The notes under the pieces: model-generated
What the model saw: the letters and a program-made list of their open reading frames with translations, nothing else
Databases searched by the model: none
What the model was told of the DNA's origin: nothing
Part shown: one piece after another, positions 26,865 through 35,112 of the stretch
How positions within the stretch are numbered: the stretch's first letter is position 1
Layout of the letters: every line of letters begins with the position of its first letter
Position numbers and translations under genes: made by a program
Assembly (NCBI GenBank): GCA_013823855.1
Contig: PNMW01000046.1
Coordinates: 20,361-84,360 of the forward strand
Reading direction: 5' to 3'
Length of the DNA stretch: 64,000 bases
From: Lysobacteraceae bacterium
Lineage (GTDB): Bacteria > Pseudomonadota > Gammaproteobacteria > Nevskiales > Nevskiaceae

Positions 26865-27518
26865 ATGAAGCTGATCAATTCCTTCGGTCCGAATCCGCGC
26901 GTCGTGCGCATGTTCCTCGCCGAGAAGGGCATCACCCTCGACAAGCAGGACATCGACATCCTCGGCGCCGTCGACAACCGCCAGCCGGCCTATCTCGCGA
27001 AGAACCCAGGCGGCCAGACACCGGCGCTGGAATTGGACGACGGCACCGTCATCGGCGAGACGGTGGCGATCTGCGAGTACCTCGAAGAGAAGTACCCGAC
27101 GCCGGTGCTGGTCGGCGCGAACGCCAAGGAGCGCGCCGAGTCGCGCCAGTGGCAGCGTCGCGTCGAGCTGAACATCACCGAGCACATGTACAACGCCTTC
27201 CGCTACGCCGAAGGCTATGGCCTGTTCAAGGACCGCGTGCACTGCATCCCGGTGGCCGCGCCGGAGATGAAGGTGTCGGCGCAGAAGTGGGTGAAGAAGG
27301 TCGACGGCCTGATCGCCGGCCGCAGCTTCATCGTCTGCAACGAGATCCGCCTCGCCGACATCGTCCTGTACTGCTGCCTGGACTTCGTGAAGGATGTAGG
27401 CCAGCCGATCGACCCGGCGAACGTCAACGTCGCCGCCTGGTTCAAGCGCATGGACGCCCGTCCGAGCGCGGCGTCCAGCCTCAGCCCGAACTGGGCCGAC
27501 GTGAAAATGCGCGGCTGA
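26865..27518 (+). CDS. Glutathione S-transferase family protein
   Basis: A 217-residue protein with a thioredoxin-like N-domain (MKLINSFGPNPRVVRMFLAEKG; the GSH-binding PALELDDGTVIGETVAICEYLE) and a helical C-domain. The start has GAGGAG at 5-6 nt. Consistent with the glutathione-linked formaldehyde pathway elsewhere in the window, but a general detoxification role is just as likely. It is monocistronic: a strong terminator follows. Confidence 0.88.
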   Translation: MKLINSFGPNPRVVRMFLAEKGITLDKQDIDILGAVDNRQPAYLAKNPGGQTPALELDDGTVIGETVAICEYLEEKYPTPVLVGANAKERAESRQWQRRVELNITEHMYNAFRYAEGYGLFKDRVHCIPVAAPEMKVSAQKWVKKVDGLIAGRSFIVCNEIRLADIVLYCCLDFVKDVGQPIDPANVNVAAWFKRMDARPSAASSLSPNWADVKMRG

Positions 27519-27545
27519 TCGCCGCCCACCTTCGACCGCGGTCGG

Positions 27546-27579
27546 AAACCCGGCATCGCCTCGCGATGCCGGGTTTTTT
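27546..27579 (+). terminator. Rho-independent terminator after the GST gene
   Basis: Perfect 13-bp stem (AAACCCGGCATCG at 27546-27558, complement at 27564-27576, 5-nt loop) followed by a run of T. It lies 28 bp after the stop. Confidence 0.92.
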
Positions 27580-27755
27580 GCTGTCCGCGATCGCCGCCCG
27601 GCGGCGACGGTGCCGTCAAGGACATGGCCGATCGGCCAATTCCGACGAGCGGCGCCGGTCGGAACATCAGGAAGCACTGGAAATGACGACAGCAGGTTAT
27701 TCAAATTGCTACAGTTTCGGGACAAACTGTCGCCAGACCTGAAGCCATAGCCATC

Positions 27756-28829
27756 GTGATCGCCCCAATCCCCAGCCGGCCAGCGCCACATTCCCTGATC
27801 CGGGGCTTCGTCGTAATGCTGGGCATGCTGGTGATGGCGGCCGCCAATCCGGTGCAGGCAGCGTCGGCGACATCGTCGTCGGGCCGATCGGTCGACAAGC
27901 CGGGTACGGTCGCCAAGCCGGCGGCGCGGAAGTCTTCAGCCGTCGCATCGAAGTCGAAACCGAAGCAGAAGCCTGTCAAGCGCAAGCGCCGGAGCACCCG
28001 AAACGCGGCCCGCGTCGACGCCATCGACGACATGACCTTGCGCTCCAACAGCGTGCTGGTCGTCGATCAGGACAGCGGCGAACTGGTGGCGCTGAAGAAC
28101 CCCGACACGGTGATGCCGATCGCGTCGCTGACCAAGATGATGACCGCGCTGGTCGTGGTCGACGCGCACCTGCCGCTCGATGAAGTGCTGGAAATCGGCC
28201 CCGAAGACGTCGATACCGAACGCCATACCCACTCGCGCCTGTCGGTGGGCACCGAACTGCGCCGCGACGAGATGTTGCTGCTGGCGCTGATGTCATCGGA
28301 AAACCGCGCCGCCAAGGCGCTGGGCCGGCACTACCCCGGCGGCCGTACCGCGTTCATCGCCGCGATGAACGAGAAGGCGCGGACGCTGGGCATGACCCAC
28401 ACGCGCTTTGCCGATACCGCCGGGCTGTCGAACGGCAGCCAGTCGACCGCCCGCGATCTCCAGCACCTGATTCGCGCCGCGCATGCGCAGCCGCTGCTGC
28501 GGGCCTATTCGACGCAGCCGGAGGCGGACGTCAAGGTCAAGGGACGCACGCTGACCTTCGTCAACAGCAATCGTCTGGTTCGCAGCACCGGCGGCGACTG
28601 GCAGATCGACCTGCAGAAGACTGGCTTCACCAATGAAGCCGGTCGCTGCCTGATCATGCACGCCACGGTGCTGAGCCGCCGCCTGATGATGGTGTTCCTC
28701 GACTCCAACGGCACCATGACCCGCTACGCCGATGCCGCCCGCATTCGCCGGCAGCTGGAACTGCAGGCCAAGGTCGGCAGCAAGCCGGTCAAGACCCAGG
28801 AAGCCTCGGTGATCGGCGCCGCCTCCTGA
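27756..28829 (+). CDS. pbpG: D-alanyl-D-alanine endopeptidase, PBP7 type
   Basis: A 357-residue periplasmic serine peptidase of the S11 family that cleaves peptidoglycan cross-links. Motifs are SLTKM (SxxK, catalytic Ser), SSENRAA (SxN) and QKTGFTN (KTG). The N-terminus has a signal region (VVMLGMLVMAAANPVQA) followed by a Lys/Ser/Pro-rich linker (about residues 40-85) not found in typical PBP7. The assigned start is GTG at 27756; ATG at 27816 would give a tighter signal peptide. Unrelated to the PQQ genes. Confidence 0.85.
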   Translation: MIAPIPSRPAPHSLIRGFVVMLGMLVMAAANPVQAASATSSSGRSVDKPGTVAKPAARKSSAVASKSKPKQKPVKRKRRSTRNAARVDAIDDMTLRSNSVLVVDQDSGELVALKNPDTVMPIASLTKMMTALVVVDAHLPLDEVLEIGPEDVDTERHTHSRLSVGTELRRDEMLLLALMSSENRAAKALGRHYPGGRTAFIAAMNEKARTLGMTHTRFADTAGLSNGSQSTARDLQHLIRAAHAQPLLRAYSTQPEADVKVKGRTLTFVNSNRLVRSTGGDWQIDLQKTGFTNEAGRCLIMHATVLSRRLMMVFLDSNGTMTRYADAARIRRQLELQAKVGSKPVKTQEASVIGAAS

Positions 28830-29026
28830 GCCGGGAATCGCGCGCGGCTGTCGCGGTCCGAGGGCTGCGATGCCGCCGGGCCGAGAACCGTTGATCGTGC
28901 CGACGGCCTCTGTGGTCGACACGCGCCGCCGTCCCTCGTCCGACCCCTGATCATTGGCGAGCGGGCGACAAGCCGGTGTCGCTCGGGGCATGATCGGCAC
29001 CGGGTGCCGATGCAATGGAGGCGGCC

Positions 29027-29524
29027 ATGACAGGAACTGCAGCAGTGCGATCCTTGCTCGGTGCGTTGGCGATCAGCGCGCTGGCCTGCGGCGCCGCGCC
29101 GCAGGCGCTGGCCGAGACAGCGCCGACGACCCGGCCGGCGACCGAAGCGCCATCCAAGGCCAAGCCGCGCAAGCCGGTCCGGCGCAAGGCCGCCGCACCG
29201 AAATCGCGTGCATCCAGGCTCGACCTGACGGTGCGCGACCTGCCGGAAATGCCGCGTTCGACGCCGGGCGCGCCGACGTTCGTAGCGCCCATCGACGGCG
29301 CGGCGCCCGCGATCGTCGACCGTCGCGGCGCCGATTCCGGCATCACCGCTGCCGAGCGCGTCGCCGAGACCTACCGGACCGAGCCGCTGTTCCAGTCCGA
29401 ACAGAAGCTGCAGATCCTCGACGCCGAAGTGCCGGTGTCGGTGAGGCTCGGCAAATGGAAGACGTCGGAGGAGTCGAAGGCGCTGGGCCTGTCGGCGACG
29501 GTGCCGCTGACCGGCACGAAGTAA
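29027..29524 (+). CDS. Secreted basic hypothetical protein
   Basis: A 165-residue protein I do not recognise. The start at 29027 follows GGAGG at 5 nt. There is a signal peptide (LLGALAISALACGAAPQALA) and then a Lys/Pro/Ala-rich low-complexity segment (residues about 35-65: SKAKPRKPVRRKAAAPKSRA), which resembles the linker of the upstream PBP7. A short folded C-terminal part follows (SGITAAERVAETYRTEPLFQ, LDAEVPVSVRLGKWKTS). The similar basic linkers suggest cell-wall association; this is inference. It converges on the next operon across 44 bp, which hold a short hairpin (29534-29548). Confidence 0.6.
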   Translation: MTGTAAVRSLLGALAISALACGAAPQALAETAPTTRPATEAPSKAKPRKPVRRKAAAPKSRASRLDLTVRDLPEMPRSTPGAPTFVAPIDGAAPAIVDRRGADSGITAAERVAETYRTEPLFQSEQKLQILDAEVPVSVRLGKWKTSEESKALGLSATVPLTGTK

Positions 29525-29568
29525 GCCTGCAGACGCAGCGCTGCTGCGGATCCGTCGCCAGGTTCGCG

Positions 29569-30291
29569 TCAGCGCTCGAAGGACTCCAGTTCCATCGTCA
29601 CCTCGCCGCCGACGATCTGGGTGGTGTCCAGTGGTTCGACCCGCTGCAGCTTGATCAGGCCGACGCCGGGCGCGTACCACTCGGTGTGCTTGATCACCAC
29701 TTCGGAGCCTCCGAGGCGCGGATCGGCCAGCACATGGATCAGCGCGTCGCCCTCGGCCTTGATGCAGTGCTTGAAGGTGCCGGCCGGCACGGTCACTTCC
29801 TCGTCGACGGCGGTGATCTTCATCGCCAGCGTGAAGCGCACCGATTCGTGGTGCAGGAAGCGCTCACGGAACGGCACGGCGCGTTCGAGGATGAACGGCT
29901 GGCTCGGCTGCTCCCAGCTGTCACCGAGCTTCGGCGCAACCGGCAGCACGGTGCGCGCGACTCCGTCGTCGCGCGGCTCGATCTCCACGGTCGTGCGCAG
30001 CGCCGAACGGACGATGTTGCCGTCGACCAGCTTCAGCCAGTACTCGGTGCCGAGGCTGTTGCGACGCAGCCAGTAGGTGTCGCCGTCCCGCTCTCGTGGT
30101 CCGGCGCTGGTGATCTCGAAGGTTTCGGTCTTTTCACCCAGCGGATTGGTTTCGTGCAGCGTGTACGACCAGTGGCGCCCGGATTCCAGCGGGAAGTACG
30201 GCGTGTCGGGCGCGCTGCCGCAGGCGGCGAGCCACAGGCTGGTCGCGGCGGTCAGCATCAGGCGCAGGGTCATCATCGCGGCGCGCCTCAC
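29569..30291 (-). CDS. Lipoprotein of unknown function, last gene of the sulfide-dehydrogenase/proton-channel operon
   Basis: A 240-residue predicted lipoprotein: lipobox LAAC at about residue 24, then a beta-rich domain (YFPLESGRHWSYTLHETNPLGEKTETF, VPAGTFKHCIKAEG, WYAPGVGLIKLQRVEP). The FPLESGRHWSY..TVPAGTF pattern occurs in many envelope lipoproteins without assigned function. The start overlaps the stop of the preceding gene by 4 bp, so it belongs to the same transcript. Confidence 0.7.
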   Translation of the reverse strand: MRRAAMMTLRLMLTAATSLWLAACGSAPDTPYFPLESGRHWSYTLHETNPLGEKTETFEITSAGPRERDGDTYWLRRNSLGTEYWLKLVDGNIVRSALRTTVEIEPRDDGVARTVLPVAPKLGDSWEQPSQPFILERAVPFRERFLHHESVRFTLAMKITAVDEEVTVPAGTFKHCIKAEGDALIHVLADPRLGGSEVVIKHTEWYAPGVGLIKLQRVEPLDTTQIVGGEVTMELESFER

Positions 30292-30803
30292 TTTTCGGGA
30301 AGCGCCGGATCGGGCAGATCGGCCAGCGAGAAGTTCGCCGCGCCAGCGCTGCGCTTGGCGTCCGATATCACGTTCGACTTGTTGCGCGGCCCCGCCTTGC
30401 GGCCGATCTGCGGCAGGCCTTGCTGGCGCTGTCGCTCGCGGGCGTCCTGGATCTGCTTGTGATCCTCCGGCTGGTACGGCAGTTCGTAGCCGCGCGGCTC
30501 CGGCGCCGGGCCGTCAGGTGTCAGTTCGGTGGCCCAGATGTGGATCAGGCCGGGATCGCCGGTCGCGGCGTTCGGCTCGCGAACGCTGGCGGCGTGGTAC
30601 AGGAAGCGGTCGGGCAGGTCGGCGCGGGTCGGCCATCCGGCCATCCGCTTCCAGCCCTGCTGGCTCAGGATCGCCGCGCCGACGAAGCCGACGATCAGCA
30701 GCGTCTTCAGCCGCGCCGACAGCGAGGTGCGGATCAGCAGCGCAAGCGCCAGCAGCACCAGCAGGAAGTACAGCAAGGACAGCAGCACGAGGCCTTGTGA
30801 CAT
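30288..30803 (-). CDS. Membrane-anchored hypothetical protein in the proton-channel operon
   Basis: A 171-residue protein not recognised by name. Two hydrophobic segments occupy the N-terminus (LLSLLYFLLVLLALALLIR and LLIVGFVGAAILSQ), followed by a hydrophilic part of about 110 residues with FLYHAASVREPNAATGDPGLIHIWATEL and a Gln/Arg-rich tail. It lies 30 bp after the TolR-like gene and overlaps the lipoprotein gene by 4 bp, implying a role with them at the inner membrane. Confidence 0.65.
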   Translation of the reverse strand: MSQGLVLLSLLYFLLVLLALALLIRTSLSARLKTLLIVGFVGAAILSQQGWKRMAGWPTRADLPDRFLYHAASVREPNAATGDPGLIHIWATELTPDGPAPEPRGYELPYQPEDHKQIQDARERQRQQGLPQIGRKAGPRNKSNVISDAKRSAGAANFSLADLPDPALPEK

Positions 30804-30833
30804 GGACGGATAGGTTCGGTAGGGAAAGGGGCG

Positions 30834-31448
30834 TCAGTCGCGCGACTTGACCAGCGACTTCTGCAGCGTGTTGACGTTGATGATGTTGCCGTCCTCGGTC
30901 ACGGTGAACCGCACGGCGGTCTTTTCCTCGCCCTGCCGGGTCAGCATGATCGTGTCGTAGTAGATGACGGTGAGCACCGGATTGACCTTGACGACGTTGA
31001 CCTGCACCGGCACCGGGCCTGCCGAGGTCGACTTGTAGTTGTTGATGTTCACCGTGTACTCGCCTGGCGCCTTGCCGCGCAAGGTGACGACTTCCTGATT
31101 CAGCGGGTTGATGATCTTCTGGCCGTTGACGGTGATGGTGTCATTGGCAACACCCCGGTCGTCGCGGTCCAGATGCATCTGCCCCGAATCCGGGTGACGG
31201 AACCAGACGACGTCGCCGTCGCCGCCTTCGACCCAGGTATCGATGTCGTCTTCCGAACCATCCGGCCAGGTGGTGGTGACGATGAACTCGGCCTTGGTGT
31301 CGATCAGCCCGGTCTTCTTCGACGGCGGGTTGAGGAACAGCAGGGTCAGGAACAGCAGCATCGTGAAGCCCATCAGGGCGTTGAACAGCAGATCCGTGAA
31401 CGGATCTTCCTCATAGTGCTTGCGATTGCTGGAACGGCGGGCGGCCAT
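30834..31448 (-). CDS. ExbD/TolR-like protein
   Basis: A 204-residue protein with a short cytoplasmic tail, one membrane helix (about residues 20-42, DLLFNALMGFTMLLFLTLLFL, with an Asp at the position of the proton-coupling Asp of TolR/ExbD) and a large periplasmic beta-rich domain (about 60-200). That domain is longer than in standard ExbD and unlike OmpA-type peptidoglycan binders. It follows the MotA/TolQ-like gene by 4 bp; the two would form a proton-driven stator complex. Confidence 0.75.
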   Translation of the reverse strand: MAARRSSNRKHYEEDPFTDLLFNALMGFTMLLFLTLLFLNPPSKKTGLIDTKAEFIVTTTWPDGSEDDIDTWVEGGDGDVVWFRHPDSGQMHLDRDDRGVANDTITVNGQKIINPLNQEVVTLRGKAPGEYTVNINNYKSTSAGPVPVQVNVVKVNPVLTVIYYDTIMLTRQGEEKTAVRFTVTEDGNIINVNTLQKSLVKSRD

Positions 31449-31452
31449 CGGA

Positions 31453-32160
31453 TCAGTCCGCAGAGCGGTGATCTGCGTCCGGCAAGGTGATGATCAGCGC
31501 GAACAGCCGGTCCGCCGCCCGATCGACGACCAGCATCTGGATGCCGATCATCATCGAGCCGACCAGGCCGACGATGGTTGTGTACAGCGACACCTTCATG
31601 CCGATGCCCATGCCGCGGATCAGCGTATCGAGGCCCTGCGATTGCAGATCGTTGGCGCTGCCGATCGACGCCAGCATGATCACGAAGCCGATCACGGTAC
31701 CGAGCAGGCCGAGCTTGATCTGCAGGCCGGCCGAGAACCACCCGAGTTCGGTGCGGCCCTTGATTCGCTCGTGCAGCAGGTCGCCGAGTGCGGTGGCGTC
31801 GGCCCCGCGCAGCGCGCGGCGTTCGTCGAGGTAGTCGGTGGCCCAACTGGCACCGTCGTGCGTCAGCCCCTGGTGCAGGCGTTTCCAGATCGTGTGCTGA
31901 CGCGCCATCTCGAAGGCCAGCGCGCCGCAGTACAGCGACGACAGCACGAACAGCACGATGATGCCGAAGGTCAGCCAGGTCGGATCGCCAAACGCGAGCA
32001 GCGACAGCCAGCCGAGATCGTGGCTGACGTAGAGGCCATAGGCGATGCCGCCGAATACCAGCAGCCAGCGATGCCAGGCGGCACCGGTCGGGTCATCGCT
32101 GCGAAGCGATTCCGCGCGATCAGGCGCGCGGGCCGAAGCTGTCCGTCGAAATGCTTTCAT
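31453..32160 (-). CDS. MotA/TolQ/ExbB proton-channel family protein
   Basis: A 235-residue inner-membrane protein. Two N-terminal helices (LLVFGGIAYGLYVSHDLG; FGIIVLFVLSSLYCGALAFEM), a cytoplasmic loop, and the two C-terminal helices typical of the family (IKLGLLGTVIGFVIMLASIG and GIGMKVSLYTTIVGLVGSMMIGIQ). The latter contains the conserved GTVIGF and LYTTIVGL signatures. Its start lies inside the 3' end of the flavoprotein gene (41-bp overlap). The partner of the channel (motor, TonB-like or defence) is not evident from sequence. Confidence 0.82.
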   Translation of the reverse strand: MKAFRRTASARAPDRAESLRSDDPTGAAWHRWLLVFGGIAYGLYVSHDLGWLSLLAFGDPTWLTFGIIVLFVLSSLYCGALAFEMARQHTIWKRLHQGLTHDGASWATDYLDERRALRGADATALGDLLHERIKGRTELGWFSAGLQIKLGLLGTVIGFVIMLASIGSANDLQSQGLDTLIRGMGIGMKVSLYTTIVGLVGSMMIGIQMLVVDRAADRLFALIITLPDADHRSAD

Positions 32161-33397
32161 ACCAGTCGAAGGCTTGGGCCGCCTCGCGTTGCCGCTGCCC
32201 GTCCGGCGGGTTCAGCGGACTGACCCCTTCGGAGACGATGGCGATGCGGCCGCTGGCAGCGGAATAGAAACCGGATACCGAGATCGCCGCATCGCGCGCG
32301 ACCAGGGAATAACAGGTGTTGATCATGCGGGCATCGGGGGCCGGACGGCCATCGAGGGCCGCCGCTATCGCCGCCGCGCAGAGCTTGGCCTGCGAGTTCG
32401 CGGCGAACGCGGACTTCGGCATCGGGGCAGCGATCACCGCATCGCCGAGCACGTGAATCGCCGCGTGGCGGGTCGACTCGAAGGTCTGCGGGTTCACCGG
32501 GCACCAGCCGGATTCATCGACCAGATCGGCGGTGTCGGCAATGCCGGCCGCTTTCTGCGCCGGCACGATCGACGCCAGATGGGTGCCGATCGACGTTGTC
32601 TGATCGCGCAGCCAGATTTCGCCGGTCGCCGGGTCGACACGCACCACCTCGCCACCCTTCGCGCGGCTGATCCACTCGATCATCCCGCCATAGCGTTCGT
32701 CCCATTCGGCGAGGAACAGCGGCCGCTTGGTGAAATCATCCTTGGCGTCGGCGATCAGGATCTTGCAGCGCTTGCGGCCGGTGTTGATCAGATGCTCGGC
32801 GATCAGGCTGGTGCGCTCGTACGGGCCGGGCGGGCAACGGTAGGGGTTGGCCGGCGCGCTGATCAGCACCGTGCCGCCATCGGGCACGGCGTCGATGCGG
32901 TCGCGCAGGGCCTGCACCTGGGCATCGCCGGTCCAGGCATGCGGCATCGTCGCCGAGCGTTCCGGCGTCAGTCCTTCGATCGCGCCCCAGCGCATCGCGA
33001 TGCCCGGCGACAGCACGATGCGATCGGCCTGCAGCCGCTTGCCGCCGACAACGCGCACCGTCTTCGTGACCGGATCGATCGCCGTGACTTCATCAACGAG
33101 CGTCCGCACGCCATGCGCGCGGCCGATATCGGCGGTGCTGCGCGTGATGCTGGCGACACTTCTCAGGCCGGTGATCGCCAGATTGGTGAACGGCCCGGTG
33201 CACCAGTGCGCGCGAGCATCGATCAGCAGGATGTCGGTGCGGGGCGACAAGGCTCGCAGCGTCTTCGCGAACGTCGCACCGCCGAAGCCGGCGCCGATCA
33301 CGATCACCCGGGCTTTCGGCCGGGCCAGCGCCGGCGCTGCCGTGCCGAGGCAGGCGAGGGCAGCGGACTGCAGCCAGCGGCGGCGCGAGCGGTTCAT
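32120..33397 (-). CDS. FAD-dependent sulfide dehydrogenase flavoprotein (FccB-like)
   Basis: A 425-residue flavoprotein with a twin-arginine type signal (RSRRRWLQSAALACLGTAAPALA), a dinucleotide fold (VIVIGAGFGGATFAKTLRAL) and cysteines in RCPPGPYERTS and GWCPVNPQTF at the positions of the FCSD redox disulfide. The C-terminal domain (SGFYSAASGRIAIVSEGVSPL) is typical of flavocytochrome c sulfide dehydrogenase. It would oxidise sulfide or a related thiol in the periplasm and pass electrons to the cytochrome encoded just upstream, with which it overlaps by 4 bp. Confidence 0.85.
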   Translation of the reverse strand: MNRSRRRWLQSAALACLGTAAPALARPKARVIVIGAGFGGATFAKTLRALSPRTDILLIDARAHWCTGPFTNLAITGLRSVASITRSTADIGRAHGVRTLVDEVTAIDPVTKTVRVVGGKRLQADRIVLSPGIAMRWGAIEGLTPERSATMPHAWTGDAQVQALRDRIDAVPDGGTVLISAPANPYRCPPGPYERTSLIAEHLINTGRKRCKILIADAKDDFTKRPLFLAEWDERYGGMIEWISRAKGGEVVRVDPATGEIWLRDQTTSIGTHLASIVPAQKAAGIADTADLVDESGWCPVNPQTFESTRHAAIHVLGDAVIAAPMPKSAFAANSQAKLCAAAIAAALDGRPAPDARMINTCYSLVARDAAISVSGFYSAASGRIAIVSEGVSPLNPPDGQRQREAAQAFDWYESISTDSFGPRA

Positions 33398-33705
33398 CGC
33401 GCGGTGGGTGTCCCGAGCTCGGCGGCCAGCGCGTCGATTTCGGCATCCGTCAGGGCTTCCGCAAAGCGCGCCATGATCGCGCCCGGCTCCGGCGCGTCGC
33501 GTGCCGCCCGCAGGCTGGCCGCGATCCTCGACGCCGGGTAGCCCGCCAGCGACGGCATCGATGCCGCATTCACCGCCTTCTGATGGCAGCCCTGGCAGGA
33601 CAAGGCCAGCGGCGACCATGCTTTCGTCGGCGCAGCCGTCACGGAGCCTGCCATCAGCAGGCAGGCGGTCGGCAGCGTGACAAGGTAGAACACAGGTGAA
33701 CGCAT
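33394..33705 (-). CDS. Mono-heme cytochrome c subunit paired with the FccB-like flavoprotein
   Basis: A 103-residue secreted cytochrome c: signal peptide LVTLPTACLLMAGSVTAA, heme motif CQGCH at about residue 37, and an axial Met likely in MPSLAGYP or IMARFAE. It corresponds to the small cytochrome (FccA-like) subunit of flavocytochrome c and heads the six-gene minus-strand operon running to 29569. The 289 bp upstream (33706-33994) show no gene. Confidence 0.82.
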   Translation of the reverse strand: MRSPVFYLVTLPTACLLMAGSVTAAPTKAWSPLALSCQGCHQKAVNAASMPSLAGYPASRIAASLRAARDAPEPGAIMARFAEALTDAEIDALAAELGTPTAR

Positions 33706-33994
33706 GGTCGGCGCGGACAGCAGTAAGCGTGCCGTGGGAACGAGCCGGCAGCATAGCCAGCAAGCCCTTGTTTGTGCGGGCGAATCGACGGATGTCGGGT
33801 CAACCCTCGGCAGGCCGCTGTCACGAAAGCGGGACAGCGGCTGTCTCCATTCCTCACGTCACGCGCGAAGGAATTCCTGCCTTTCGATGCATCGACTAAG
33901 CTCGTTCGGTCTCTGACGGTAACGCTGCAAGCATCCATGAACGGCTGGACGGATTTCCGGCTTCGCACTCGACACGCGCACAGGGCAGGCAACT

Positions 33995-34276
33995 ATGAGC
34001 AACCGTTTCCTCCGGTGGGCGGGCAGCTGGATCGAGGACAACATCCTGCCCGGCGCCAATCCCGACATCGAAACCTACGCCGCGCGCGCGAAGCGGCTGA
34101 TGGACAAGATGTTCGCCGAGGCCGAAGACGCCGGATTCACCCGCGCGGAGATCGAAGAAGAACGCACCCGCCTTGCGCCGCAGGTGCTGGCCGCCGCGTC
34201 CGACAGCCGGGACTTCGATGTCAGCACCTATCACCTGAAGTCGCTGCTGGCGCAGGAGAATGAGGACGGCGATTGA
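33995..34276 (+). CDS. Small hypothetical protein
   Basis: A 93-residue acidic, mostly helical protein (MSNRFLRWAGSWIEDNILPG.., IEEERTRLAPQVLAAASDSRDFD) without signal or membrane segment. It resembles small proteins of unknown function found in alpha- and other proteobacteria (W-I-x2-N near the N-terminus, then a helical hairpin). Ribosome site is weak (AGGCA). No neighbour suggests a role. Confidence 0.55.
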   Translation: MSNRFLRWAGSWIEDNILPGANPDIETYAARAKRLMDKMFAEAEDAGFTRAEIEEERTRLAPQVLAAASDSRDFDVSTYHLKSLLAQENEDGD

Positions 34277-34495
34277 GGCTCGCAACCAGCGAGTTCGAGG
34301 TCGTGATGCAGCGCTCGCTCGACCCGCCATCGATTGCCTGATGGCGTCAGTCATCCGCGGACAAGGTTTCCGGGTTTCTGGTGGCTGCGTCTCGGAAGGC
34401 TCGCTGCTCGCTGCAGCATTGCGAGGAATGCTGGCGGGCCCGCGTCGCGGGAGATCGTGCGGAAGACGCCCGCTGTCGAACTGCACGGCCCCCGA

Positions 34496-35077
34496 TCAGA
34501 CGAGCTTGGCCGGAGCGGGTTCGCGACAGATCTGAAAGACGGCGGCTGGAGGAAGGTTGGCCAGCGTCCAGCCGACAAAGCGCCCGTGAAGGCCGAAGCG
34601 TTCAAGAATCGCCCGGGGAACGGGGCAGCGCGGGCCGTAGGTGAACTGATAGAACGCCCCGCCCGGACGAAGATGTGTGAACGCGGCCTTCAGGATGCGT
34701 GCGACCTGCAAGGGCGGCATCGAAAGCAGAGGCAGGCCGCTGACGACCGCGCCCGCCTCCTTTCCATCGAACAGCTCGATGTCCCCGAGCCGGGCCGCGT
34801 CCATGCAGAGAACCCGGGTCGCCGGAAATGCTGCCCGCAGACCATGCGCGAAGTTCGATCCGAACTCGACCAGGGCAAGTTGTTCCTGCGGAATGCCTCT
34901 TGCAATGAGTTGTCGCGTGAACACGCCGGTACCTGCGCCGAGCTCGATCACCGGCGCGTCATGGACAGAGACGCCGCGCGTGATCAGCGCGGCGAGCGCT
35001 TGGCTCGATGGGGCGATTGCAGCGACACGCCTCGGCGCACTGACCCAGTTGCATAGAAAGCTGAGTTGTTCGTTCAT
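34496..35077 (-). CDS. SAM-dependent methyltransferase, PmtA-like
   Basis: A 193-residue class I methyltransferase. Motif I VIELGAGTGVFTRQL is near residue 45; the N-terminal SAPRRVAAIAPSS segment and the later GGAFYQFTYGPRCPVP are typical of phospholipid N-methyltransferase-like proteins. The likely substrate is a membrane lipid such as phosphatidylethanolamine, but this rests on family resemblance only. It is transcribed in the same direction as the SDR gene, 35 bp after it, and could be controlled by the same TetR repressor. Confidence 0.75.
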   Translation of the reverse strand: MNEQLSFLCNWVSAPRRVAAIAPSSQALAALITRGVSVHDAPVIELGAGTGVFTRQLIARGIPQEQLALVEFGSNFAHGLRAAFPATRVLCMDAARLGDIELFDGKEAGAVVSGLPLLSMPPLQVARILKAAFTHLRPGGAFYQFTYGPRCPVPRAILERFGLHGRFVGWTLANLPPAAVFQICREPAPAKLV

Positions 35078-35112
35078 TGGATCACGGCCTCAGTCGAGGG
35101 ACGGCCAGCGGA

